This document shows, piece after piece, positions 25,366 through 34,031 of a DNA stretch of 64,000 nt. The notes beneath the pieces are model-generated. The model had not been told where the DNA came from. It searched no databases and saw only the letters and a program-made list of their open reading frames with translations. Location of the stretch: assembly GCF_002899825.2 (NCBI RefSeq), contig NZ_PPED02000004.1, forward strand, positions 372,001 to 436,000. The letters are read 5' to 3'. The number at the start of each line of letters is the position of its first letter. Within the stretch, counting starts at the first letter, position 1. The stretch comes from Chryseobacterium phosphatilyticum. GTDB lineage: Bacteria; Bacteroidota; Bacteroidia; Flavobacteriales; Weeksellaceae. A program made the translations under genes and the position numbers.

Positions 25366-25397
25366 AAAAGCCTTGTCATCATCTGGCAAGGCTTTTT
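25366..25397 (+). terminator. Terminator of the hem cluster
   Basis: AAAAGCCTTG (25366-25375) with CAAGGCTTTT (25387-25396), 11-base loop, followed by TTAAT. Confidence 0.85.
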
Positions 25398-25460
25398 AAT
25401 TCATATTCAATTTACACTGTAAAATATTTTTTTCTAATCACTTTTTAAGTATTTTATCTT

Positions 25461-25468
25461 TATATTTG
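25461..25468 (+). promoter_or_regulatory. -7 box for the small peptide gene
   Basis: TATATTTG at 25461-25468, 27 bases before the ATG at 25495. Confidence 0.6.
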
Positions 25469-25494
25469 ATTATTAACACTTTAAATCATTTATT

Positions 25495-25617
25495 ATGAAA
25501 AAACTAAACAAAGAAAAAATGAAAACAATCATGGGTGCAAGAGAAATCTGCCTGGAATGTGCTGATGGATATCATCAGGTAATTATCAACGGAAGATGCA
25601 AATGTGTTGAAGATTAA
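25495..25617 (+). CDS. Bacteriocin-like double-glycine-type small peptide (40 aa)
   Basis: A 40-residue peptide. The first 14 residues (MKKLNKEKMKTIMG, then A) look like the short leader of flavobacterial bacteriocin-like peptides, ending at Gly-Ala, a variant of the double-glycine site. The remaining core has four Cys (ICLECADGYHQVII, then RCKCVED), two in CxxC and two in CxC. Such leaders are cut by PCAT-type exporters (C39 peptidase ABC transporters); none is in this window. It has its own -7 box and a perfect terminator, so it is a real transcription unit. The core is shorter than most bacteriocins, and its role is unknown. Confidence 0.65.
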   Translation: MKKLNKEKMKTIMGAREICLECADGYHQVIINGRCKCVED

Positions 25618-25620
25618 AAA

Positions 25621-25650
25621 AAGGCAGCTGAAGTTCAGCTGCCTTTTTAT
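25621..25650. terminator. Bidirectional terminator between small peptide gene and sufS
   Basis: GGCAGCTG (25623-25630) with CAGCTGCC (25636-25643), extended by A and T tracts on the two sides. Serves the peptide gene (+) and sufS (-). Confidence 0.85.
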
Positions 25651-25654
25651 TTTT

Positions 25655-26875
25655 TTATCCAAGCATTCTTTGCGCTTTCTTAACTCCTTCTACAAGAAGA
25701 TCAATTTCTTCAAAAGTATTATAGATTGCAAAACTTGCTCTTACGGTTCCTGCAATATTAAAAAAGTTCATAATAGGCTGTGTACAGTGATGTCCTGTTC
25801 TTACCGCAATTCCCATTTTATCCAGGATCATTCCCACGTCAGAAGAAATCCCCACACCTTCAAGATTAAAGGAAACAACACCAGTCCTATGGGCTTTTTC
25901 TCCATATACTTTAAGGCCCTCAATTTCCAAAAGTTGTCTCTGGGCATATTCCAGAAGAGCATTTTCGTGACTCTGAATGGCCTGGTGCCCGACCTTGTTC
26001 ATAAAATCAACCGCAGCACCCAATGCGATATTTCCTCCAACATTTGGTGTTCCGGCCTCATACTTGAAAGGAAGGCCAGCATATGTAGTTTCCTCAAATG
26101 AACAGGTAGCAATCATTTCTCCCCCTCCATGGAATGGAGGTAAAACCTCAAGAATCTCTCTTTTTCCATATAATATACCCGTTCCCATTGGAGCGTACAT
26201 TTTGTGTCCTGAAAAGACAAAAAAATCGCAATCCATTTTCTGAACATCAATGTGGAAGTGAGGGGCAGATTGCGCACCATCAATTACAATATAGGCATCC
26301 GTATTTTTTCTTGTCTTTGCAATAATCTCTTCAATAGGATTCACAATTCCCAAAGCATTGGAAACCTGATTTACAGAAACTACTTTTGTTTTTTCACTTA
26401 AAAACTGATCAAAGTAATCCATTTGAAGAATACCATTTTCATCAATAGGAATTACACGAAGTTTTGCTCCGGTTCTCTCACAAAGCAACTGCCAGGGAAC
26501 AATATTAGAATGATGCTCAAGATATGAAATAATAATCTCATCATCCTTTTGCACCTTTTGTGTTAAGATGTAGGCAATAAGGTTAAGACCTTCTGTTGTT
26601 CCTTTGGTAAAAATAACTTCAAAATCATGTTTAGCATTAATGAACTTCTGGATTTTTCTTCTCGAAAGCTCCATTTCTTCTGTTGCTAACTGACTTAATG
26701 TATGAATCCCTCTGTGAACATTTGCATTAAGTTCTGTATAGTATGCATGACAGACTTCCAACACCGAATTTGGCTTTTGAGACGTAGCTGCATTATCTAG
26801 ATAAACCAGGGGTTTACCATTCACTTCTCTGTCCAATATAGAAAACTGGCTTCTTATTTCCTGAATGTCAAACAT
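25655..26875 (-). CDS. sufS: Cysteine desulfurase SufS
   Basis: A 406-residue type II PLP enzyme that takes sulfur from cysteine for Fe-S assembly. PLP Lys225 is in FSGHKMYAP (221-229), the cofactor Asp and Gln in VIDGAQSAPH (197-206), and persulfide Cys364 in RTGHHCTQPI. Length is standard. It lies about 33 kb from the sufA-sufB-sufC-sufD cluster and is transcribed the other way, so it is separately controlled here. A -7 box TAAATTTG (26918-26925, minus sense) precedes it. A second sufS beyond the window edge cannot be excluded. Confidence 0.93.
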   Translation of the reverse strand: MFDIQEIRSQFSILDREVNGKPLVYLDNAATSQKPNSVLEVCHAYYTELNANVHRGIHTLSQLATEEMELSRRKIQKFINAKHDFEVIFTKGTTEGLNLIAYILTQKVQKDDEIIISYLEHHSNIVPWQLLCERTGAKLRVIPIDENGILQMDYFDQFLSEKTKVVSVNQVSNALGIVNPIEEIIAKTRKNTDAYIVIDGAQSAPHFHIDVQKMDCDFFVFSGHKMYAPMGTGILYGKREILEVLPPFHGGGEMIATCSFEETTYAGLPFKYEAGTPNVGGNIALGAAVDFMNKVGHQAIQSHENALLEYAQRQLLEIEGLKVYGEKAHRTGVVSFNLEGVGISSDVGMILDKMGIAVRTGHHCTQPIMNFFNIAGTVRASFAIYNTFEEIDLLVEGVKKAQRMLG

Positions 26876-26917
26876 TTATTTATTTTTTAAATTAAAACGC
26901 TCTTATTTAGAACACTT

Positions 26918-26925
26918 CAAATTTA
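26918..26925 (-). promoter_or_regulatory. -7 box for sufS
   Basis: TAAATTTG in the minus sense, 43 bases before the ATG. The stretch 26926-27108 shows no gene. Confidence 0.6.
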
Positions 26926-27108
26926 CGGCTTTTTTTCTGAAAGAAAGCATGAAGTTGAGGGGTGATACTTGTCAGCTGATAGAAATATTCAATAAAGAAA
27001 GGTGACCAAAGCTGATGATACGAACCCTATGAATGAATTGAAAAGGTAAAATTTGCGAAATGAGGTATTCTCTATTCCTCCCCTAAAATCTCTCTTTTTG
27101 CTAATAAA

Positions 27109-27136
27109 AAAACCTGCCAATACATTGACAGGTTTT
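27109..27136 (-). terminator. Terminator of rplY
   Basis: AAAACCTG (27109-27116) with CAGGTTTT (27129-27136), extended inward by CAAT/ATTG after one mismatch; T-rich in the minus sense. Confidence 0.75.
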
Positions 27137-27158
27137 ATATTGTTTACATAAGCAATTC

Positions 27159-27794
27159 TTATTCTGCTGCTGCTTCAGGAGCTGCAGCTTCTTCAGTTGC
27201 AACTTCTTCTTCCTCTTCATCATCCATTGCAGCTGCACCACCTTTCATTGCATTTCTAGACATCTTAACAGCTGCTACAACTGCATTGTCCGGGTGCATG
27301 AAAGAATATCCTTCAGTCTTGATTCCTCCAACATAAAGTTTGTTACCAATTTTTAATGGAGTAACATCAACAACTACTTCGTCTGGCAAGTTAGCAGGGA
27401 TAGCTTTTACTTTCAATTTTCTGAAAGACTGACGTAAAACACCACCAGCTACAACACCTTTAGCACGTCCAGTAATTCTTACAGGAACCTCCATGATAAC
27501 CGGCTTATCGTCAGCTAGTTGATAGAAGTCTGCATGAAGAATCTTGTCAGTAATTGGGTGGAACTGAATATCCTGAAGAACAGCCGGAATCGTTTTTCCG
27601 TCAACTTCAATAGATACCGTGTGTGCTTCAGGAGTGTATACTAACCCTTTGAAAGCTTTCTCTTCTGCAGAGAAGTTTAAAGGTGCTTCACCTCCATAAA
27701 CAACACAAGGAACTAATTCAGCATCACGTAAAGCTTTTGTAGACTTTTTGCCCACGCTTTCTCTTTTTGTACCTTGAATTGTAATAGATTTCAT
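27159..27794 (-). CDS. rplY: 50S ribosomal protein L25/Ctc
   Basis: A 211-residue long-form L25 (Ctc type), which binds 5S rRNA. The N-terminal L25 domain (residues 1-95) has the family start SITIQGTKRESVGKKSTKAL. The C-terminal TL5-like beta domain follows (100-185). The tail (about 186-211) is an acidic, alanine-rich run (DDEEEEEVATEEAAAPEAAA), common in flavobacteria and probably disordered. It follows prs by 56 bases; the prs-rplY pair is conserved in many bacteria. Confidence 0.95.
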   Translation of the reverse strand: MKSITIQGTKRESVGKKSTKALRDAELVPCVVYGGEAPLNFSAEEKAFKGLVYTPEAHTVSIEVDGKTIPAVLQDIQFHPITDKILHADFYQLADDKPVIMEVPVRITGRAKGVVAGGVLRQSFRKLKVKAIPANLPDEVVVDVTPLKIGNKLYVGGIKTEGYSFMHPDNAVVAAVKMSRNAMKGGAAAMDDEEEEEVATEEAAAPEAAAE

Positions 27795-27850
27795 TTATAA
27801 AAAATTTAAAAAATTGTTCTTAATTTAATTCGCAAATCACTTAAAATCAA

Positions 27851-28789
27851 TTAAATAACAAACTTACTGCTAATTGATTTGTGCTCATGAACCATTGTCA
27901 TAACATCTGCAAATAATGGGGCGCAAGATAGCACTTTTATTTTAGATGACAAATTATTTTTAACAGGAATTGAGTCAGTTACAATAACTTCAAGAATTTT
28001 CGAGTTCTCAATATTATCATAAGCCTTTCCTGAAAGCACTCCGTGAGTAGCCATTGCTCGTACTGTTTTTGCTCCTTTTTCAATCAGGATATCTGCAGCT
28101 TTACAAAGTGTTCCTGCAGTATCAATCATATCATCAATAAGAATAACGTTTCTACCTGTTACATCACCGATAAGGAACATTTCTTCCACAACATTTGCTT
28201 TTTTTCTTTCTTTATAAGCAATTACTACTTCTGCCCCTAAGTGACCTGCGTAGTTCTTTGCTCTTTTTGCACCTCCCATATCAGGAGAAGCAATGGTAAG
28301 ATCTTCCAGATTTAAAGACCTGATATAATCTACGAAAATAGTAGAAGCATACAGGTGATCTACAGGAATTTCAAAGAATCCCTGAATCTGATCTGCGTGA
28401 AGATCCATTGTCATTATTCTTGTTGCTCCTGCTGCGGTAAGAAGGTTAGCAACTAGCTTAGCCCCGATTGGTGCTCTTGGCTTGTCTTTTCTGTCTTGTC
28501 TTGCAAGTCCGAAATAAGGAATTACCACAGTAATGCTTTTTGCAGAAGCTCTTTTCGCTGCATCAATCATTAAAAGAAGTTCCAAAAGATTGTCTGCAGG
28601 AGGGAACGTAGATCCGATTAGGAAAACTCTTCCTCCTCTTACTGATTCGTCCAAAACAGGCTCAAATTCCCCGTCGCTGAACTCCTGAAAGTTGATTTTC
28701 CCTAATTCTTTCCCATAATGCTGGGCAATTTTTTCCGCCAAGTCCCTGCTGGTTCTTGTACAAAATAGATAACTTAACTGATCGGCCAT
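27851..28789 (-). CDS. prs: Ribose-phosphate pyrophosphokinase
   Basis: A 312-residue class I PRPP synthetase making the phosphoribosyl donor for nucleotides, His, Trp and NAD from ribose 5-phosphate and ATP. Motifs visible are FSDGEFEPVL (about 37-46), YFGLARQDRKDKPRAPIGAK (about 98-117, ATP flexible loop), MDLHADQIQGFF (about 129-140) and the PRPP loop VILIDDMIDTAGTL (about 212-225). It precedes rplY. A -7 box TAAATTTG (28812-28819, minus sense) lies 23 bases upstream. Confidence 0.96.
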   Translation of the reverse strand: MADQLSYLFCTRTSRDLAEKIAQHYGKELGKINFQEFSDGEFEPVLDESVRGGRVFLIGSTFPPADNLLELLLMIDAAKRASAKSITVVIPYFGLARQDRKDKPRAPIGAKLVANLLTAAGATRIMTMDLHADQIQGFFEIPVDHLYASTIFVDYIRSLNLEDLTIASPDMGGAKRAKNYAGHLGAEVVIAYKERKKANVVEEMFLIGDVTGRNVILIDDMIDTAGTLCKAADILIEKGAKTVRAMATHGVLSGKAYDNIENSKILEVIVTDSIPVKNNLSSKIKVLSCAPLFADVMTMVHEHKSISSKFVI

Positions 28790-28811
28790 TTTTACTTTTT
28801 AAAAGATTTTG

Positions 28812-28819
28812 CAAATTTA
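28812..28819 (-). promoter_or_regulatory. -7 box for prs-rplY
   Basis: TAAATTTG in the minus sense, just beyond the terminator of the upstream lipoprotein gene, so that terminator's stem occupies the -33 area of this promoter. Confidence 0.55.
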
Positions 28820-28824
28820 AAAAA

Positions 28825-28851
28825 AAACCACAAGAATTACTCTTGTGGTTT
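28825..28851 (-). terminator. Terminator of the FadL/SGNH pair
   Basis: AAACCACAAGA (28825-28835) with TCTTGTGGTTT (28841-28851), loop ATTAC, T-rich run in the minus sense. Confidence 0.8.
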
Positions 28852-28874
28852 CTAAGTTTTTATTTTATCAATTA

Positions 28875-30446
28875 TTATGGGAATGTAACCCCTGAATATT
28901 TGTTAGGATCTACCTGTGGAAGTGTCGATCTATATTTCGCGTTGATCGTCTTGATAAACTCGTTTGCAACAATTCCATATCCACGGCCGGTAAGGTGCAC
29001 TCCATCCAGGGAGAAAGCTCCTCCTGTAACGAATGTAGCAGAGTATTTCACACCATCCCAAACAATCCCAGCTTTAGAATCCAGTTCTTTCATTTTAGTA
29101 TTCATATCTACGAAAGCAAGATCCTTAGCTGTTGCTGCAGCTTTAATAGCAGCATTGAAAGATACAGTTGCAGCCAATACTTCTTCAACCTCTCCATTTA
29201 CATTATTAAACTTTCCTCTTAGTACATGTTTATCTTCAAGTGGATAGGTTGTACCATATTTATCAAAAGGAGCTACTGCAAAAGGAGAAGCAGGCGTCGT
29301 TCCTAATACTGTACTTGTGGTCAATGGAATCAAATCCTGAGATGTGCTGTGTCTAGCCTGTCCAAATAACTGTCCCATTAGACCAGCTTGTGGAGCAGGT
29401 ACACCAGCACCCACTAATGCAGCGGTAATCTGAACTCCAAGGTTCGCTAAAGATTCATCTTTTAATAGAACAGGGTTACCAGCAGTTTTAGAAAGAAGCT
29501 GTAATCTATTTCCTTGTCCAAGCGCTGTTAAAACCTGCTTTAGAGGTCCAAATACCTGCGCATTAAGAGCATCTATATTAGCATTTTGATTGGATGCACT
29601 TCCAGCTGGAGCTGTATTAAATTTCTCTGGTGGAATTGGGTTATACGGAACTCTGGTAAAGAAAGGAATAGAAGTTACATCCGGGATATTAGCAACAATT
29701 CCTTTTCTTGTTGTTCCACTCGGAAATAACGATCCTACCAATGCATTGTACGTTGAGGTAAATCCGACTCCTATCGGGCCGTCAACCGGTGTTATAGGAT
29801 TTGTTCCATCCCCTCCTGTTGTAGCGTATCCCAGAACATCATTGTTTCCTATCCAAAGTGAAACAAATGTAGGATTTTGAGCCAAAGCGTCAGCAACTAC
29901 AGAAGTTGTTTTAGAACTTGCAAATCTAACAAAGTAAGGGTTAGCTGTAGGAGCCGCAGGATTCAACCCTGCAGGATCTCCGTAATTAGGAGCAAGAAGA
30001 TGAGCTACTTTAGCTCCGGGAACTCCCATATTTTGATAAGGGCCAGCATTATAGATATTTGCCAGGGTTGTTGTTCCCACACCTGGGGCATCAACCGGAG
30101 CCAACGCTCCTCCTGCTACCACAAGAACTTTTTTGTTTGAGATATTTGCAGATGGAATTCCTCCAAGGTTGTCATTCATTAGAGGTTGCTTAAAGTCTCC
30201 TCCACCGGCTAATCTCATCTGAGCAGCAATCATACTTGGATAAGACTCATTCTGCCCATCAATATATAAAGCGTTATCTCTGAAACCTGAGGTCAATGAA
30301 TTTCCTAAAGAAACATATCTTGAAAAATCAGCATCTCCTTTTGTTACCGGAATATCTTTTACATCATTATCAAAATCTGTCTTACAGCTTGTTACAGTAA
30401 AAAAAAGTGATGAAACAGCTATTGTTGAAATTATAATTTTTTTCAT
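28875..30446 (-). CDS. SGNH/GDSL-hydrolase lipoprotein
   Basis: A 523-residue lipoprotein with an SGNH esterase fold. The ATG at 30446 gives a proper signal peptide and lipobox (TVTSC, Cys21); the frame also runs to a TTG at 30455. Block I is LGNSLTSG (47-54, nucleophile Ser50), block III IGNNDVLG (about 203-210), and block V DGVHLTGRG (near 490) with the Asp-His pair. Together these indicate an ester hydrolase on the outer or periplasmic face. It starts nine bases after the FadL porin gene, so the two are co-expressed and probably act on the same lipid-like substrate. Substrate unknown. Confidence 0.85.
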   Translation of the reverse strand: MKKIIISTIAVSSLFFTVTSCKTDFDNDVKDIPVTKGDADFSRYVSLGNSLTSGFRDNALYIDGQNESYPSMIAAQMRLAGGGDFKQPLMNDNLGGIPSANISNKKVLVVAGGALAPVDAPGVGTTTLANIYNAGPYQNMGVPGAKVAHLLAPNYGDPAGLNPAAPTANPYFVRFASSKTTSVVADALAQNPTFVSLWIGNNDVLGYATTGGDGTNPITPVDGPIGVGFTSTYNALVGSLFPSGTTRKGIVANIPDVTSIPFFTRVPYNPIPPEKFNTAPAGSASNQNANIDALNAQVFGPLKQVLTALGQGNRLQLLSKTAGNPVLLKDESLANLGVQITAALVGAGVPAPQAGLMGQLFGQARHSTSQDLIPLTTSTVLGTTPASPFAVAPFDKYGTTYPLEDKHVLRGKFNNVNGEVEEVLAATVSFNAAIKAAATAKDLAFVDMNTKMKELDSKAGIVWDGVKYSATFVTGGAFSLDGVHLTGRGYGIVANEFIKTINAKYRSTLPQVDPNKYSGVTFP

Positions 30447-30455
30447 AGTCTTCAA

Positions 30456-31691
30456 TTAAAAAGGATTATAAGATAAACCTAGACCAAAATAGAATGCACT
30501 TGCTTTTGCCTGTCCATAGAATCCAAGGTTAGCATTATTTACGTCTCTGGATTTAGGCATTGCGTACCCTCCGGCAATATCAATTCCGAATTGTTTCAAC
30601 TTAAATCCTACCCCGCCTGTCAGAACAAATGTATCAAATGAAGGAGTTTCAGGAATAAAATTTTCATTGGTATAAGGAGATTCATCATAATAACCTCCCA
30701 AACGTCCATAAATCATATTGGTAAACGCATATTGAGTACCCAATCTGAATGTCTTGGAATTTCTGAAATTTTTAGGATTAACAAGAATAGTAGGATCTGC
30801 CTGGTTTCCAATAGGAGCATTAGCAAAATCCAAAGTTAGCTTGCTGTATCTTTCCCAGCCATGGTAGTTAAAATCAGCAGAAACCAACCATTTCGGAGTG
30901 ATCTTGTAGGTTAAACCAATGGTATATTCTTCAACCAAAGGAAGAGTCGCTGAAAAAGCATCTTGTCCGGCTGCATTCAGACCTAACAAAGTGTATGGAG
31001 ATTGGCTTGGGAATTTGAAAGTAGCCGTTCCGTTCTTAGCCTTCATATCGATAGCTGATCGGTAAGCAACACTTACATCCAACTTCGGATCCGGTCTGAA
31101 GTAGAACCCGAATCCATATCCATGTCCTGAAGCTTTCTCATCATTAATATTAACTTGTCCACTAAACTGTGTTACCGCTTTATCCCAATCAACTTTTCCT
31201 CTGGCATAAATATAGCTTGCACCAAAAGATAACCAAGGGGCTAGTTTCACAGAAACCATTGGCTGGAAATAGTAACTCTTGAGTTCCATTTTCTGTACCA
31301 TTTCTTTTCCTTCCCAGTTTTCCGGCCATTTGATCGTACTCCCAAAAGGTGTTGAAAAACTGAAACCTACAGACAGATTTTCTATTGGTCTATAAGTAAT
31401 CGCTGCATAGATTGGCGTACCCAAAGGGTTATCCGTTTCTGTACTTTGTAAAGTATTTAAGTTTTGAAAAGTAACTTTATTACTTGCACCAAACCCTCCT
31501 GCCACTACACTCAGCTTAGAAGGGATAAATGACATACCCGCAGGGTTAAAGAATGTCACACTCGCATCTTCGGCATGAGCACTAGTATGCGCCATGGCCA
31601 ATTGTTTTACCCCTTGCAAAGAAACTCTGAAGCCTCCTGCATAAGATAAAACGCCCGCCAATAAAGCAGTTGATACCAATATTTTTTTCAT
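30456..31691 (-). CDS. OmpP1/FadL-family outer-membrane transporter
   Basis: A 411-residue outer-membrane beta-barrel with a signal peptide (residues 1-19). The mature N-terminus AGGFRVSLQGVKQLAMAHTS and the FFNPAG motif (about 47-52) are typical of the plug region of FadL/OmpP1, which admits long-chain fatty acids or other hydrophobic compounds. Alternating strands end in Phe (LGLSYNPF), the barrel-assembly signal. It is first gene of a pair with the SGNH lipoprotein. A -7 box TATATTTG (31711-31718, minus sense) lies 20 bases upstream. Confidence 0.9.
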   Translation of the reverse strand: MKKILVSTALLAGVLSYAGGFRVSLQGVKQLAMAHTSAHAEDASVTFFNPAGMSFIPSKLSVVAGGFGASNKVTFQNLNTLQSTETDNPLGTPIYAAITYRPIENLSVGFSFSTPFGSTIKWPENWEGKEMVQKMELKSYYFQPMVSVKLAPWLSFGASYIYARGKVDWDKAVTQFSGQVNINDEKASGHGYGFGFYFRPDPKLDVSVAYRSAIDMKAKNGTATFKFPSQSPYTLLGLNAAGQDAFSATLPLVEEYTIGLTYKITPKWLVSADFNYHGWERYSKLTLDFANAPIGNQADPTILVNPKNFRNSKTFRLGTQYAFTNMIYGRLGGYYDESPYTNENFIPETPSFDTFVLTGGVGFKLKQFGIDIAGGYAMPKSRDVNNANLGFYGQAKASAFYFGLGLSYNPF

Positions 31692-31710
31692 AGACTGTTA
31701 TTATATAACC

Positions 31711-31718
31711 CAAATATA
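31711..31718 (-). promoter_or_regulatory. -7 box for the FadL/SGNH pair
   Basis: TATATTTG in the minus sense. The 479-base divergent region to ricT (31692-32170) is about 75-80% A/T by eye and shows no gene. Confidence 0.6.
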
Positions 31719-32119
31719 AAATTATTTTGAATACATCTGTTAATATTTCCCAATATTTTAAACAATACTCCAAAAGAAAATTATGTTTAAAATAACACTT
31801 TAAGAAAAATAAAATACAAAACGATAGTTATTAGTTATTTAAATATATTAAAAACCACAACATTTCACCATGTTTAATATTAAACACTGGTTTAATTTAA
31901 TAAAGTAGTACCCTTACAAACCTTAAAAAAACAGATACTACTTATTTGAAATGTTAATTTTTACTTATCATGCTGATCTTAATAATTCCAAAGTCAATAA
32001 TAAGAAAAGCATTAATTATTTTTTTTCCGATAACACATTTTTTAAGGTTCTAGCCCCGTTTCATTATGAAATGGATTAACTGTTTTAGCTGGAATTTATC
32101 TTATTTGAGTATTTTAGAA

Positions 32120-32148
32120 TTGCATAAAGATAAAAATACATAAATTTG
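32120..32148 (+). promoter_or_regulatory. Promoter of ricT-gldH-pbp1A
   Basis: -33 TTG at 32120-32122 and -7 TAAATTTG at 32141-32148, 18-base spacing, the classic flavobacterial arrangement. ATG at 32171. Confidence 0.65.
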
Positions 32149-32170
32149 CAAGATTATAAATAATAGTAAT

Positions 32171-33565
32171 ATGAGTTGTGGATGTAAAACATCCGGCGAT
32201 TCTGCACATTCTTGCGGCCCTAAGAAAACCGCAAATGGCTGTGAAAATGTAAATACCTGCGGGAATAGTTATAAATTAAGTGTTTTTGACTGGCTTTCTA
32301 ACATCAACAATCCGGCACCAAACAGGTGTGATTTTGTAGAAGTTAGATTTAAAAATGACAGAAAATCGTTTTATAAGAATGTAAATAATATTCCTTTACA
32401 TATAGGTAGCGTAGTTACAGTAGAATCTAGTCCGGGACACGATGTAGGCGTAGTAAGCCTTACGGGAGAATTGGTAAAAATTCAGATGAAAAAGAAAAAG
32501 TTTTCTGAAGAATCTGCCCTTAAAATATATAGACAGGCCAACCAAAAAGATCTTGAGGTGTGGCAGGAAGCAAGAAAAAAAGAAGACGGCATAAAGCTTG
32601 AGGCAAGAAAAATTGCTCAAAGACTAGGTCTTGAAATGAAAGTCACCGATGTAGAATACCAGGGAGATTCTTCCAAGGTCACCTTCTACTACACGGCTGA
32701 TAATCGAATAGATTTCAGACAGTTAATCAAAGATTACGCCGGAGCTTTCAGAACTAAAATCGATATGAAACAGATCGGTTTCAGACAAGAAGCAGCCAAA
32801 GTAGGGGGAATCGGATCTTGTGGCAGAGAACTTTGCTGCTCAACATGGCTTACAGATTTCAGATCTGTAAATACAAACGTAGCACGATACCAACAGCTTA
32901 GTATCAACCCACAAAAACTTGCGGGACAATGCGGTAAGCTTAAATGTTGTCTTAATTATGAACTTGACAGCTACCTGGATGCATTAAGTAATTTTCCTTC
33001 TTCTTCAACAACTTTAGAAACAGAAAAAGGAAAAGCATTCTGCATCAAAATAGATGTTTTCAAAAAGAAAATGTGGTTTGCCTATGTAGACAGCTCTATT
33101 GCATGGTATGATTTTGATATCGATCTTGTCAAAAAACTGATTTCAAAAAATAAAAGAGGTGAAAAAACACTTCCGTTAGAAGATTTGAAACAGCCAGACT
33201 CTCCATCGCAAAGCATTGACCTGATCCAGGAAAATAATGTCGATCGTTTTGAGAAGAAAAACAGAGGAAACAACAGAAACAGAAATACCCAGAATAAGCA
33301 AAACAACACCCACGGACAGCATCAGGGACAAAAGAAAAACAGACCGGAAAGACCGGAACGTTCTGAAAAACCTGAAAATGCTGAACATCCAAATGCTCAT
33401 TCAGGAAATCAGCAAAAGCAGCAAAAACCGCAGAACCAACAAAAAGGAGCGGTAGTGAAAGCAGAAGCTAATAATGCTGATGGTGAAAAAAAACCTCAAA
33501 ACAACAACCCGAACAAGAAACACTTTAAAAAGAAATATCCTCCTAAAAAAGATAAAAATGCGTAA
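32171..33565 (+). CDS. ricT: PSP1-domain protein RicT (YaaT)
   Basis: A 464-residue cytoplasmic protein. The PSP1 core (about 50-290) contains two cysteine clusters, GSCGRELCCSTW (about 215-226) and QCGKLKCCLNYE (about 254-265), which in Bacillus RicT help bind Fe-S clusters in the RicA/F/T complex. It also has a Cys/Gly-rich N-terminus (MSCGCKTSG, residues 1-9) and a low-complexity, Asn/Gln/Lys-rich tail from about 375 (NNRNRNTQNKQNN), probably disordered. The tail region produces many spurious frames on both strands. It overlaps gldH by eight bases; this pairing is frequent in flavobacteria. The Bacillus role in RNA processing may not carry over. Confidence 0.9.
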   Translation: MSCGCKTSGDSAHSCGPKKTANGCENVNTCGNSYKLSVFDWLSNINNPAPNRCDFVEVRFKNDRKSFYKNVNNIPLHIGSVVTVESSPGHDVGVVSLTGELVKIQMKKKKFSEESALKIYRQANQKDLEVWQEARKKEDGIKLEARKIAQRLGLEMKVTDVEYQGDSSKVTFYYTADNRIDFRQLIKDYAGAFRTKIDMKQIGFRQEAAKVGGIGSCGRELCCSTWLTDFRSVNTNVARYQQLSINPQKLAGQCGKLKCCLNYELDSYLDALSNFPSSSTTLETEKGKAFCIKIDVFKKKMWFAYVDSSIAWYDFDIDLVKKLISKNKRGEKTLPLEDLKQPDSPSQSIDLIQENNVDRFEKKNRGNNRNRNTQNKQNNTHGQHQGQKKNRPERPERSEKPENAEHPNAHSGNQQKQQKPQNQQKGAVVKAEANNADGEKKPQNNNPNKKHFKKKYPPKKDKNA

Positions 33566-34025
33566 AATCTTAGGATTATTTTCCCTTATCCTTTTCTTTA
33601 GCTGCAACACTTCTTCCCCGGAAGAAACTGTCATTATGAATTCCGTTGATAATAAATGGAATAAGAAAAGTGAACAAAAATTTAATCTTGAAATTACAGA
33701 TCCGCAGAATCCTAAAAATATTATATTTGTCGTAAGAAACAACAACAATTATCCTTATAGCAATATAAGGTTTATTGTAAATTTTACCAATCTTCAGAAC
33801 AAAAAGAAGGAGACAGACACCCTGAATTATGTTCTGGCAAAACCAAACGGAGAGTGGCTTGGTACAGGCTTTGGTGACACAAAAGAAACGTTGTTTCAGT
33901 ATAGGGTAAAATATAGATTTCCGGCAAAAGGGAAATATGAAATCGGCCTGATACAGGCGATGAGGAATGACAACCTTCCGGGAATTGAGGATATTGGGAT
34001 AAAAATAGAAACGGCTAAACCGTAA
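33558..34025 (+). CDS. gldH: Gliding motility lipoprotein GldH
   Basis: A 155-residue lipoprotein. The start at 33558 gives MRKILGLFSLILFFSC with lipobox LFFSC (Cys16); an upstream in-frame extension to 33474 lies inside ricT and is not needed. The body is a single beta-sandwich-like domain with the conserved NPKNIIFVVRNNNNYPYSNI (about 53-72) and GTGFGDTKET (about 101-110) regions. GldH is required for gliding and T9SS function in Flavobacterium johnsoniae; many non-gliding Chryseobacterium keep it. Overlaps ricT and lies six bases before pbp1A. Confidence 0.9.
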   Translation: MRKILGLFSLILFFSCNTSSPEETVIMNSVDNKWNKKSEQKFNLEITDPQNPKNIIFVVRNNNNYPYSNIRFIVNFTNLQNKKKETDTLNYVLAKPNGEWLGTGFGDTKETLFQYRVKYRFPAKGKYEIGLIQAMRNDNLPGIEDIGIKIETAKP

Positions 34026-34031
34026 CCATAA

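Noticed and set aside
33082..33455. Several overlapping open frames on both strands
   Set aside because: They arise from the low-complexity Asn/Lys/Arg tail of ricT, have no start context and no recognisable product.
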